A DNA stretch of 52,656 nt from a virus, in the IMG/VR virus record IMGVR_UViG_3300049893_002244, positions 1 through 52,656 of that record; one strand, given 5' to 3'. The position numbers were made by a program, and so were the translations under genes. This document shows, one piece after another, positions 6,647 to 13,634 of the stretch. Under the pieces are notes generated by a model, which had not been told where the DNA came from, searched no databases, and was given only the letters and a program-made list of their open reading frames with translations. Each line of letters begins with the position of its first letter. Within the stretch, counting starts at the first letter, position 1.

Positions 6647-7480
6647 CAATTTACGGGGGGTATGACCTCCGACAGCATCGCAAGATGTTGTGAAGATACG
6701 CCAATCGAAAGGTTGGGAAAGGTAGAGCACCCAAGCTCTATCGCCGCTTCGCGGTCAGTTATACAAGCGTAGTCTCTTGGCTTTACCCGTATGGAGTAGA
6801 GCTATGTTCGAAGAGTGATAGACTGTAGCCGTTCAAGTTCCAGAGCCAATCGGTGAGGATATAAGAAGGTGGAACCTTCCGGGGCGGTCTTACCAACATT
6901 CGAGAAAGGAAGATGAAGCGTATGATACATGCTGCGAGGTATTGCAACCGAGTGGTGAGTATCAGTTGGCGATGGTAGCGTTGGCTCGAAAGGGCTGGCT
7001 GTCTATCTTTGACAACCGGATAAACTACATGCAAGTAGAATCTAAGGCGATGGTTCTTATACACTGGCTCAAAAGGTCAGTCGTAGATGCCAGAGCACGT
7101 CGCTATTGGGTATCGCCCGCAAAGGGCACCGAATATTGAATTCGACCATACAAAAGCATAAGCCTCTGGCTCTGTGAACCGAAAAAGGTTTAAGTCCATC
7201 CGTAAGAAGGTGGAGCGCGTTGGGACCGCAAGTCCTGATGTGTTTGATAAGAGAAGTAAGCGTTGTGGGGGTTTAGCGGCCTTCGCACGTTGAAAGTCCT
7301 GTCGAGTAAGTTCACGGTAAACTCTACTGCATGAGTCTAAACTAGCAACCTTGGCCGATACGACCCGCGAGGGCGTGGACAAGCTGGGAAAAAATAATCC
7401 AGCGAAAGTCGGGACCGTTTAGGGTGTAATCTCAACCCGTTGAAAATCTTTAGGCCACTCTTAGCGGAGTGGCTTTTTTG
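6647..7480 (+). ncRNA. large structured non-coding RNA, about 0.8 kb
   Basis: No credible reading frame on either strand, but helices are dense: CAGCATC-GCAA-GATGTTG (6673-6690), CCAATC-GAAA-GGTTGG (6701-6716), CCGC/GCGG (6744-6754), GAAGGT-GGA-ACCTTC (6865-6879), TTGGCTC-GAAA-GGGCTGG (6981-6998), GCCC/GGGC (about 7115-7127), CCC-GCGA-GGG (7364-7373), GCTGG/CCAGC (7383-7403), and a terminal terminator. Four GNRA loops suggest a compact tertiary fold. Size, tRNA neighbour and phage context recall the giant ornate RNAs GOLLD and ROOL; identity with either is not shown. Confidence 0.65.
7454..7479 (+). terminator. intrinsic terminator ending the large RNA
   Basis: GCCACTC / GAGTGGC with a 6-nt loop followed by TTTTTT. 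Confidence 0.85.
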
Positions 7481-7515
7481 TTGACTATTTATAATCACCT
7501 GTCAACGTAGGGGAT
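7481..7515 (+). promoter_or_regulatory. early-type promoter for the 7516 gene
   Basis: TTGACT with ATTTATAAT core; 35 nt from first T to ATG. AGGGG just before the ATG is one of few Shine-Dalgarno-like strings in the region. Confidence 0.65.
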
Positions 7516-7734
7516 ATGGCTAAAACCAAAACCTACCGAATCCCTGTTTCGTGGTCTGTCATGGCCACTATCGAAGTCGAGGCGAAAAGTCTCGCAGAAG
7601 CAATCGAGGAAGCCGACAATCGTGCGCTTCCCACCGACCCGGAATATATCGACGGCTCGTTTGAAGTGAATCGCTCCTTCATCACCGCCGTCAACGAGAA
7701 TCTCTCGGAGAAAGACTTGGAAGAGTGTGAGTGA
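7516..7734 (+). CDS. hypothetical protein, 72 aa
   Basis: Reads MAKTKTYRIPVSWSVMATIEVEAKSLAEAIEEAD; the strand-strand-helix pattern with A-x-S-L-x-E-A-I-E-x-A is typical of small ssDNA/RNA-binding-like or DpnD/PcfM-like phage domains. This is only a resemblance. Monocistronic. Confidence 0.7.
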   Translation: MAKTKTYRIPVSWSVMATIEVEAKSLAEAIEEADNRALPTDPEYIDGSFEVNRSFITAVNENLSEKDLEECE

Positions 7735-7740
7735 AACGAC

Positions 7741-7775
7741 TTGACTTTTTATAAATCATCGTCCTTAATAACGAC
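7741..7775 (+). promoter_or_regulatory. early-type promoter for the 7776 gene
   Basis: TTGACT, TTTTATAAAT core, CTTAAT near -10; 35 nt from first T to ATG. Confidence 0.7.
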
Positions 7776-8111
7776 ATGAACCTCACTGAACTCGCCACCC
7801 TTCATGGTGTGAAGCTGTCCAAGCCCGATGCCAACCTGCTCGCCAAGCTGGATTCATATGGCATCGTTCTGTCCGACAACCCCACCGCCACGCTGACTGT
7901 GACCAATCCCATTTCTGGTTACAGCGCAGAAGTTCCGCGTCTCGTTGGTTGCCTCGTGAACCTCACCTACAAGCTCATGCAGAGCTACGAACGCAGCCCC
8001 AGCTACCAGATGACCTTCAACGGCCACAAGGTTGCCATCCAAACCTATGACCGGGTGAAGATGCTGGTGCTCAAGCTCGACCCGAAAGTTTACAGCAACT
8101 TCATCGACTGA
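7776..8111 (+). CDS. hypothetical protein, 111 aa
   Basis: Soluble alpha/beta protein with no family I recognise. It has its own promoter and a strong terminator (8142-8174), so it is monocistronic. Confidence 0.7.
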   Translation: MNLTELATLHGVKLSKPDANLLAKLDSYGIVLSDNPTATLTVTNPISGYSAEVPRLVGCLVNLTYKLMQSYERSPSYQMTFNGHKVAIQTYDRVKMLVLKLDPKVYSNFID

Positions 8112-8141
8112 GCGAAAAGTCAAGAAAAGTTTTGACATTAC

Positions 8142-8174
8142 AAAGACCGTTGCTATTTATTGGCAACGGTCTTT
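8142..8174 (+). terminator. intrinsic terminator
   Basis: Twelve-bp stem AAAGACCGTTGC / GCAACGGTCTTT followed by CTGTTTTTCC. Confidence 0.85.
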
Positions 8175-8189
8175 CTGTTTTTCCTAGCA

Positions 8190-8327
8190 ATGAAAATCTC
8201 CAATCGCAATTCCTTCGGCTTCATCGTTGCTAATCATCCAGTTATCAAGGTGAATGCCACTCCTCAAGTCCCTTCAAATCCTCCGCGCTTCACTGGCCCG
8301 AAGAAGGAATTGAAGAAAAAGTCTTGA
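8190..8327 (+). CDS. hypothetical basic protein, 45 aa
   Basis: A 45-codon frame (MKISNRNSFGFIVANHPVIK…) with a Pro-rich middle and a Lys-rich tail (FTGPKKELKKKS). It lies in the space between a terminator and the next promoter, whose TTGACT overlaps its stop, the same junction seen for many genes here. A TTGACATT string at 8132 may drive it. Confidence 0.5.
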   Translation: MKISNRNSFGFIVANHPVIKVNATPQVPSNPPRFTGPKKELKKKS

Positions 8328-8375
8328 CTTTTGATATGCGTGAGGTCATCGTGTGGCTTCTTCAATAGAAACCAT
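8324..8375 (+). promoter_or_regulatory. early-type promoter for the 8376 gene
   Basis: TTGACT with GATATGCG core; 52 nt to the ATG, so this transcript would have a short leader of about 17 nt. Confidence 0.5.
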
Positions 8376-9002
8376 ATGAAAATCCTCACTCGTCTGAGTC
8401 TCGTCGCGGCCCTGCTGTTCGCCGGTGCTGCTTTCGCCCAAGAGCAGTCTGCTCCGAAGCCCCAAGAAGTCGTCGTCCGCATCCAGCAAGATGCCCCGAA
8501 GCCCGCTGCCCCGGCTCCTACCGTCGCTCAGAAGGCGAATGAGTGGGTGGACGTTGGCACCAACCTCGGCACCGCGTTCGGTGCGGCTGCGAAGAGCATC
8601 CTGCACGAAACCCGTGACGCCACGTTCGGCAAGGACGTTTCCCTTGTGGATGGCATCGACAAGTTCAGCAAGACCGAAGCCGGTCGCTTTACGATGCTCA
8701 TGGTGGGCTGGAAGATTATGGGCAAGGACGCCGTGGATTTGCTCGACCGTGTGAAGAACGTCGCCATCGGTGTGCCGTTCCTTATCGGCTGGTCGTGGCT
8801 CTTCATCTGGTTCTACCGTCGAAACTTCATGACTTACAGTGTCAAGACTGGCTCCACCGGGCCGTTCTGGAACAAGACGCACACCTACAAGGTCGTGAAC
8901 GAGGACAACGATTTCAGTGACGGCAAGAGCGCAGGCGCAGTGATTTCCGGCCTCGTGTTCGCTGCCATCACCCTCGGCATCGCCATCAATGTCATCTTTT
9001 GA
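8376..9002 (+). CDS. secreted/membrane-anchored protein with signal peptide, 208 aa
   Basis: The N-terminus MKILTRLSLVAALLFAGAAFA then QEQS is a textbook Sec signal peptide with an AFA-Q cleavage site. A Pro/Ala/Gln-rich linker follows (about 22-50), then a soluble domain, a transmembrane helix (about 128-146) and a C-terminal helix (about 188-206). The ATG at 8376 is chosen over an upstream in-frame TTG-type start because it begins the signal peptide. TGATG overlap couples it to a Gly-rich membrane peptide. An envelope role (superinfection exclusion or lysis-related) is inference. Confidence 0.75.
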   Translation: MKILTRLSLVAALLFAGAAFAQEQSAPKPQEVVVRIQQDAPKPAAPAPTVAQKANEWVDVGTNLGTAFGAAAKSILHETRDATFGKDVSLVDGIDKFSKTEAGRFTMLMVGWKIMGKDAVDLLDRVKNVAIGVPFLIGWSWLFIWFYRRNFMTYSVKTGSTGPFWNKTHTYKVVNEDNDFSDGKSAGAVISGLVFAAITLGIAINVIF

Positions 9003-9145
9003 TGAGCATCATCCCGGCAGTAATCCACTCCACTATCTCTAGGAAAAGAGGTGGTGGGGGTGGAGGCGGCGGGGGTGATGGATGGAACTTTTTTGATTCC
9101 ATGCTCCTTGTCGCGCTCATTCTGCTCATCATCTTCTTTTGGTAA
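9002..9145 (+). CDS. glycine-rich single-helix membrane peptide, 47 aa
   Basis: Starts in the TGATG overlap. Short N-terminus with a KRK-type basic patch, a run of Gly (about residues 17-25), then a strong hydrophobic helix MLLVALILLIIFFW to the C-terminus. Probably co-translated with, and possibly partner of, the secreted protein upstream. Confidence 0.6.
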   Translation: MSIIPAVIHSTISRKRGGGGGGGGGDGWNFFDSMLLVALILLIIFFW

Positions 9146-9153
9146 GTTTCGAG

Positions 9154-9180
9154 CCCGCTCCCAAAAAGAGCGGGTTTTTT
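9154..9180 (+). terminator. intrinsic terminator
   Basis: CCCGCTC / GAGCGGG with loop CCAAAAA, then TTTTTT. Confidence 0.85.
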
Positions 9181-9181
9181 G

Positions 9182-9216
9182 TTGACATTTATAAAAACGC
9201 GGGCATTCTCTTTCAT
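9182..9216 (+). promoter_or_regulatory. early-type promoter for the RNA ligase gene
   Basis: TTGACA, TTTATAAAAA core, CATTCT box; 35 nt from first T to ATG. Confidence 0.75.
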
Positions 9217-10359
9217 ATGAAGCTCGACCTATCACTCGCTGACGCTGAAAACTTTATGTGCCACCAACACCTGATTGGTGAGCATCAAGTTATGCTTATC
9301 CAGCCGGTGCATATCGGCTGCAACTGGACCAAGGACAACATGGTTTTCCGTTCGGTTGTCGTGGACGTTGAAGGCAACATCGTTTCTGCCTCGTTCAAGA
9401 AGTTCGTCAACTGGGGCGAGAAGCCTCACCTGACCCCGCCGCCGACCAATCTGGCGAACGCTCGCCTCATGGAGAAGCTGGACGGTTCGACCCTGATTTT
9501 CTCCCGCTACAAGGGCCACACTGTTATCCGCACTCGTGGCACCGTGGATGCTCGTAAGCAAGAGAACGGCTACGAGATTGACATCCTGTGCGAGAAGTAT
9601 CCGCGACTCCTTGAAACCTTGGAGTCAACCGACACTCACACTGAGTCATTCATCTTCGAGTGGACCTCTCCCTCGAACAAGATTGTGCTGAACTATGGCG
9701 ACGAGCCGGACATGGTGCTGACTGGCATCATCGACCACACCGACTATTCCTATATGTCGCAGGCTCACCTCGACGTTGTGGCGAAGTCGCTTGGTCTGCG
9801 TCGTCCGAAGACCTACTCCTACAACTCGGTTGAGGAGATGCAGCAAGCCGTGACCGACATGAAGGGTATGGAGGGTCTGTGCATTTACTTCCACAACGAC
9901 CAAGAGATTCTCAAGGTCAAGTCGGCACAGTATCTTTATCTGCACCGTGCCAAGTCGGAGATTTCCTCGGTGGAGAAAGTGATGGACCTGTATCTGTCCT
10001 ATCGGGACGAGCTTGGTCACACTCCTTCCTATCAGGAGTTCTTCGCCTACCTTGAGAAGATGTTCGATTACGAGATTGCGACGATGGCAATCTCCAACGT
10101 TTCCCAAATCGCTGACGCGATGAAGGAGGTTGAGAACATCCTCGACGGCATGAAGCGTTTCATCGAGTCAATCCGTGTGCAGAAGATTGGCAACTACACC
10201 GTCACCCTCAACGACCGTCAGGTTCGTCGTGGTGCTGCGGAGCGCATCATTCAGGCTTATGGCAACACTGGTCGCTCTGCGATGGTGTTCAAGATGCTTG
10301 ACGGCAAGCCGCTGGTTGCCGATGATTACAAGAAGCTCCTCTTTCAAGTCCTCAAGTGA
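9217..10359 (+). CDS. T4 Rnl1-like RNA ligase, 380 aa
   Basis: Nucleotidyltransferase motif I EKLDGS with lysine 87 as the expected AMP-accepting residue, followed by IRTRGT. Motif IIIa-like FIFEWTSPSNKIVLNY, motif IV EGLCIYF and motif V LKVKS occur in order. The family seals 5'-phosphate/3'-OH RNA ends, for example tRNAs cut by host anticodon nucleases. The start at 9217 is set by the promoter; an in-frame start at 9139 would lie in the preceding terminator. A GTGA overlap couples it to the next gene. Presence beside tRNA and large-RNA loci fits an RNA repair role. Confidence 0.85.
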   Translation: MKLDLSLADAENFMCHQHLIGEHQVMLIQPVHIGCNWTKDNMVFRSVVVDVEGNIVSASFKKFVNWGEKPHLTPPPTNLANARLMEKLDGSTLIFSRYKGHTVIRTRGTVDARKQENGYEIDILCEKYPRLLETLESTDTHTESFIFEWTSPSNKIVLNYGDEPDMVLTGIIDHTDYSYMSQAHLDVVAKSLGLRRPKTYSYNSVEEMQQAVTDMKGMEGLCIYFHNDQEILKVKSAQYLYLHRAKSEISSVEKVMDLYLSYRDELGHTPSYQEFFAYLEKMFDYEIATMAISNVSQIADAMKEVENILDGMKRFIESIRVQKIGNYTVTLNDRQVRRGAAERIIQAYGNTGRSAMVFKMLDGKPLVADDYKKLLFQVLK

Positions 10360-10703
10360 ACATCCAAACCGTCATCGATAACCTATCTCGCACCATTGAC
10401 GGCAAGAACCAGTTTCTTGCCGCTTTGGAGCGGGAAGGTTCCACTTTCAACCTTGGCATCGCCAAGATAGTCCGGCTCAATATCGAAGAGCTTGAACGAA
10501 TCAAGGCTGACCTTGAGGCGTGCCAAGTCAAATGGAAGGTCGAGTGCTGGTATCAATACAAGATTGGTAACGGCCCTTTTGAGCACAATCCCACTCGCGA
10601 CGTTTATTTCACAACCGAAGAGAAGGCCAACGAATATGCCCGAAACGCTGACAGCGGTTTTTCTGGCGATACTCGCTTTCGTTACAAGGTGGTTCCTGCT
10701 TGA
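10356..10703 (+). CDS. hypothetical protein, 115 aa
   Basis: GTG start in a GTGA overlap with the ligase stop. An N-terminal helical half (1-60, amphipathic, L-E-E-L-E-R-I-K) is followed by a beta half beginning VECWYQYKIG. Unknown function; co-translated with the ligase. Confidence 0.65.
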   Translation: MNIQTVIDNLSRTIDGKNQFLAALEREGSTFNLGIAKIVRLNIEELERIKADLEACQVKWKVECWYQYKIGNGPFEHNPTRDVYFTTEEKANEYARNADSGFSGDTRFRYKVVPA

Positions 10704-10734
10704 CTTTTCATAACAATTCGTCACTCTAACTCAC
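10700..10734 (+). promoter_or_regulatory. early-type promoter for the 10735 gene
   Basis: TTGACT, CATAACAA core, CACTCT box; 35 nt from first T to ATG. Confidence 0.75.
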
Positions 10735-11406
10735 ATGGGTTACACTCATTACATGAACAACAAGCCTGCCTTCACTGATGCTCAGTGGGCGGCTTTCTGT
10801 GCAGACGTTCGTGCCATCTTGGCCGAACATTCCGATGAAGTTGCCAACGCCAACGGCGTTGCGCGCAGCAAGCCCAGCATCACCCGAAACGAAATCTGTT
10901 TCAACGGCATCGAAGATGACTCTCACGAAACCTGCTGCGTTCGTCGTGGCCGGGTCAAGTTCGAGTTCTGCAAGACCGCCCGCAAGCCTTATGACAAGGT
11001 TGTGGTGAAGGTCTACAAGCTCGTCAAGAAGTATCTGCCGGAAACCAAGCTGCTGTCCGATGGCGGCGAGGCTGTGTTTGGCAACGTGGTTGTCGTGGAA
11101 GCTCCCAACGGCAAGAAGCTGACCTACTCTGCTGGCGATTGGTCCGTCAAGGTTGGCGATACCGTCATTCTTCCGCCGCTGTCCTATGACAAGTATGGCG
11201 ACGAGTGGAGCGCCAAGGTTGTTTCCACCGAAACCGACTATGAGGGTCGGTTGGTTGAAATCCTCGGAGTGGAGGAAGAGGTTAAGCCAAAGGCTTCGCT
11301 TGAGGATGAAATCGCCGTCATCATTCACAATGAGACCGGCGCGACTGTCAATCTCGACGTTGCGGCCAAGGAAATCATCTTGCTCGTCAAGTCCCGTTTG
11401 GAGTAA
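10735..11406 (+). CDS. conserved phage hypothetical protein (MGYTHY type), 223 aa
   Basis: The start MGYTHYMNNKPAFTDAQW, the pattern FNGIEDDSHETCCV and FEFCKTARKPYDKVVVKV match a hypothetical family I recall from many phages and bacteria (about 150 aa); function unknown. Here an extra C-terminal part of about 70 residues contains a beta segment (YSAGDWSVKVGDTVILPPLSYD) and an acidic helix. Confidence 0.75.
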   Translation: MGYTHYMNNKPAFTDAQWAAFCADVRAILAEHSDEVANANGVARSKPSITRNEICFNGIEDDSHETCCVRRGRVKFEFCKTARKPYDKVVVKVYKLVKKYLPETKLLSDGGEAVFGNVVVVEAPNGKKLTYSAGDWSVKVGDTVILPPLSYDKYGDEWSAKVVSTETDYEGRLVEILGVEEEVKPKASLEDEIAVIIHNETGATVNLDVAAKEIILLVKSRLE

Positions 11407-11412
11407 TTTTGG

Positions 11413-11442
11413 TTGACGAAACCCGGGATAACCCCATAGTTA
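11413..11442 (+). promoter_or_regulatory. possible promoter of the tRNA-Thr/tRNA-Glu unit
   Basis: TTGACG, 18-nt spacer, TAGTTA. The predicted start near 11449 falls in the boxA-like string. Confidence 0.4.
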
Positions 11443-11446
11443 TCCC

Positions 11447-11457
11447 TGTTCTTTGAT
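11447..11457 (+). promoter_or_regulatory. boxA-like element 4
   Basis: TGTTCTTTGAT directly abuts the first base of tRNA-Thr. Confidence 0.45.
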
Positions 11458-11532
11458 GCCGAGTTAGCTCAATGGTAGAGCACCTGTTTTGTAAACAGGC
11501 GGTTGTCGGTTCGAGTCCGACACTCGGCTCCA
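11458..11532 (+). tRNA. tRNA-Thr (TGT)
   Basis: Full cloverleaf: acceptor GCCGAGT/ACTCGGC, D stem GCTC/GAGC, anticodon stem CCTGT/ACAGG with loop TTTGTAA, T stem GTCGG/CCGAC with TTCGAGT, discriminator T and encoded CCA. All stems perfectly paired. Confidence 0.97.
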
Positions 11533-11535
11533 TAC

Positions 11536-11612
11536 GTCCCTATCGTCTAGTTGGTCTAGGACACCACCCTTTCACGGTGAGAACCCGGGTTCAAATCCCG
11601 GTGGGGACGCCA
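11536..11612 (+). tRNA. tRNA-Glu (TTC)
   Basis: Acceptor GTCCC.../...GGGAC, anticodon loop CTTTCAC, T arm CCGGG-TTCAAAT-CCCGG and encoded CCA, closely resembling bacterial tRNA-Glu. The outermost anticodon-stem pair is a C-A mismatch. Three bases separate it from tRNA-Thr. Confidence 0.95.
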
Positions 11613-11865
11613 CTTTCAAGCGCCGGATTTTCGACCGACGCCTCGTAGATGGTAGCGCAGACCGAAACACTAGGAAATCATATTACCTCTGGGAATCCTG
11701 CTTCTCCTTATGTGCTGATGGGATTCAAACGAGCCAGCGGGCCATCTACTTTTAATTTCCGACTAAGCGCGCAAAAGTCGGCGCAGATTTGGTAGCTGCG
11801 TCAACAAAGACTCACCCGGGGCTGGCCCGACCGAAATATCGTGGCCACTATTTTTCAGTTTGTGC
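11613..11865 (+). ncRNA. structured RNA downstream of tRNA-Glu
   Basis: No gene. An 8-bp helix GTAGATGG/CCATCTAC (11645-11652 with 11742-11749) closes a roughly 105-nt element containing ATTCAAAC like a T loop, but it does not form a cloverleaf. CCGACT/AGTCGG (11759-11781) and CGCAG/CTGCG (about 11782-11800) follow. May be a tRNA-derived or processing element. Confidence 0.5.
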
Positions 11866-11902
11866 TTGCTTTTTATAACAGGACAGTCATTCTATATCAA
11901 TC
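11866..11902 (+). promoter_or_regulatory. early-type promoter for the 11903 gene
   Basis: TTGCTT (variant -35) with TTTATAACA core, CATTCT box; 37 nt from first T to ATG. Confidence 0.55.
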
Positions 11903-12211
11903 ATGCCACTAACACTCGGAGAAGTTAAGACTGCTATCATCGTTGGCGACCTCGATGCCAACCTCGACGCCCTCAAGCAAGCCATCAAGACCCGCGAGGG
12001 TATGAAGGCCATCCAACTCAAGAGCGAACTCAGCATCGGTGACACGGTGTATTTCACGAACAAGGTGCGCCCTGCCTATATGGCCGGTGCCGCTGCCACG
12101 GTCAAGGAAATCAATCGCGTTCGCATCGTGGTTGACCTCGTGAAGCCCGCTGGTCGCTTCAACAAGAATGTCACGGTTCCCGTCGAACTGGTGACGACAG
12201 TGAAGCCCTAA
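11903..12211 (+). CDS. hypothetical protein, 102 aa
   Basis: Helical N-terminus (1-38), then a beta region SIGDTVYFTNKVRPAYMAGAAATVKEIN…RIVVDL that resembles a KOW/SH3-type barrel. Family not recognised. Monocistronic between two RNA loci. Confidence 0.65.
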   Translation: MPLTLGEVKTAIIVGDLDANLDALKQAIKTREGMKAIQLKSELSIGDTVYFTNKVRPAYMAGAAATVKEINRVRIVVDLVKPAGRFNKNVTVPVELVTTVKP

Positions 12212-12216
12212 AAGGC

Positions 12217-12245
12217 TTGACTTTTGATAAGAACAGTATCACACT
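12217..12245 (+). promoter_or_regulatory. promoter of the 12.2-12.85 kb RNA locus
   Basis: TTGACT, GATAAGAA core, CACACT near -10. A perfect 9-bp hairpin AAGAACAGT/ACTGTTCTT (12229-12251) overlaps the -10 region, which could be an operator. Confidence 0.55.
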
Positions 12246-12251
12246 GTTCTT

Positions 12252-12850
12252 CCAATCGTGAGGTGGGCCTCACAACAACTCCAACGCCGGGTAGGCCCGG
12301 CAATCACTTTCAGTTCTTTGTATACAAACACCGATAAGAGGGGCGTGTGAAATAAAACGCCGAAGAACTTCACCCTCTGATTGTGGGGACCGCTGGTCCC
12401 ACGGCGAGAGCCATCGGAAACCCAGCAAACAATTTCTATCCCTTAGAGCCGATGCCATGTGTGCTAGGATTGGGATATGTGGGGACGTTATACCCTGATG
12501 CCCGAAAGGGGGTTTATGGGAAGTTGCCACAAAGATTTCGGTGTAGCATGTGGCGTTAGGGGAAATCCCGAAGCGTCAAAGGAATGCAGCCTCACTTTGA
12601 ACGAGGAAGCGTGGGTTTCGAGCCCCACACACTGATTATGACCGAGCGCACCCGGGGTAAACTGGGGGGACCGTGGTGAAAATCCCGGCATCGTCCAAAA
12701 GCGGCGGTGTGGTGTAACTAAGAGGTCATTGGGGTGTCCTGAGCATGACGTTAAAAGGTTCTTGGCGTTCACGCGCCGTAAACACCTCTCTGCGTCCAAA
12801 ACCGGGCGGGAGTTCGTGAAGGTGGGGTAAAAGTCCCAAAACCATTTCTT
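12252..12850 (+). ncRNA. second large structured non-coding RNA, about 0.6 kb
   Basis: No credible gene. Helices in order: GTGAGG-TGGG-CCTCAC (12258-12273), GCCGGG-TAGG-CCCGGC (12286-12301), GGGACC-GCT-GGTCCC (12386-12400), CCC-GAAA-GGG (12501-12510), a tRNA-like part with GTGGG/CCCAC around TTTCGAG (about 12610-12630), and GGCG/CGCC (12764-12777) inside AGAGGT/ACCTCT (12721-12726 with 12784-12789). No clear terminator before the gene at 12854. Class unknown. Confidence 0.6.
12311..12324 (+). promoter_or_regulatory. boxA-like element 5
   Basis: CAGTTCTTTGTATA, 60 nt into the second large RNA, after two leader hairpins. Confidence 0.45.
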
Positions 12851-12853
12851 TCA

Positions 12854-13297
12854 ATGTTCAAATTCAACGACCAGCTATCCGTGGGTGGGAGCGGGGAAGC
12901 ATTCTTCCTTTCGCTCCATCCTTGGTTGAACAAGGCTGACGGCATCAAGTTTGACTTTGAACGCGACGGCAAGAGTGTCGAGTTGAAAACCGACACCTAC
13001 TCCATGAAGCGCACGCCAAACTTCTTCATGGAACGATACAGCGACACCGAGCGAGGAACGCTTGGTGGTCCGTGGCGAGCCGCCCGAGACAACGTAGACT
13101 ATTTCGTTTACATGTATGCCACCGAGAAGGTGTGCTTCTGGTTCGACAGCAAAGAGCTTGTAGCGTTTCTCGATGAGTATTGCAAGAGCAAGCGCCTCGT
13201 GGAGATTCCCAACAAGAGTTGGGTGACGACAGGATATCTCGTGCCACGCTCTGCTGTTGAGCATCTTGTGAAAGTTAAAAGTGGCAACAAAACTTGA
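12854..13297 (+). CDS. PD-(D/E)XK nuclease-like protein, 147 aa
   Basis: GSGEAFFLSL (Glu15), KADGIKFDFERDGKSVELKTD with Asp34 and Glu43-Leu-Lys45 form the Glu...Asp...E-x-K signature of restriction-endonuclease-like folds. The middle RTPNFFMERYSD segment resembles phage resolvase/endonuclease relatives. Small size suits a single-domain nuclease cutting DNA junctions or host DNA. Expressed from the 3' end of the RNA locus, as no separate early promoter precedes it. Confidence 0.65.
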   Translation: MFKFNDQLSVGGSGEAFFLSLHPWLNKADGIKFDFERDGKSVELKTDTYSMKRTPNFFMERYSDTERGTLGGPWRAARDNVDYFVYMYATEKVCFWFDSKELVAFLDEYCKSKRLVEIPNKSWVTTGYLVPRSAVEHLVKVKSGNKT

Positions 13298-13328
13298 CAT
13301 TCATAAAAAGTCTGCCAAGATAAACGAC
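13294..13328 (+). promoter_or_regulatory. early-type promoter for the 13329 operon
   Basis: TTGACA, CATAAAAA core; 35 nt from first T to ATG. Confidence 0.65.
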
Positions 13329-13448
13329 ATGAAACCTCGCTCCACTGTTGGCAAGAACCTGAACCTAACCACTCGTGTTGAGAAGCAGCGCCGTGGCACG
13401 GGCAGCTATTCCCGCAAGACCAAGTATGGTAAGCGGTGGGAGGACTGA
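13329..13448 (+). CDS. small basic protein, 39 aa
   Basis: Very basic frame (MKPRSTVGKNLNLTTRV… SYSRKTKYGKRWED) located exactly 35 nt from a promoter and 3 nt before the next gene. Charge suggests nucleic-acid or ribosome binding; function unknown. Confidence 0.6.
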   Translation: MKPRSTVGKNLNLTTRVEKQRRGTGSYSRKTKYGKRWED

Positions 13449-13451
13449 GCC

Positions 13452-13634
13452 ATGAAGCACGAGTGGTGGGTATATTCCACCTGTCTTTCCACCGGCTGGC
13501 TTATGCTTGAGTGTGCTATCACCAAACAGACGGCATATGTCAAGAATCCCAGCAAGCAAGAATGGAGCGAAGCGTGGCGTGCTCCTAGCCATCCATATCG
13601 GTGGTATGATGAATCTCGGGTAGAACTTTCTTAA
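13452..13634 (+). CDS. hypothetical protein, 60 aa
   Basis: Trp-rich small protein (MKHEWWVYSTCLSTGWLML…). Unrecognised. Second gene of a three-gene string. Confidence 0.6.
   Translation: MKHEWWVYSTCLSTGWLMLECAITKQTAYVKNPSKQEWSEAWRAPSHPYRWYDESRVELS

Noticed and set aside
6942-7139. Possible small genes within the large RNA (also 6783-7064 and 7077-7382 on the minus strand)
   Set aside because: No promoter at the right distance, odd composition, and the interval is dense in helices.
7290-7345. RNase P RNA resemblance (GAAAGTCC and CACGGTAAACTC)
   Set aside because: The two strings resemble conserved RNase P regions but lie only about 25 nt apart instead of far apart, and the remaining conserved regions are missing.
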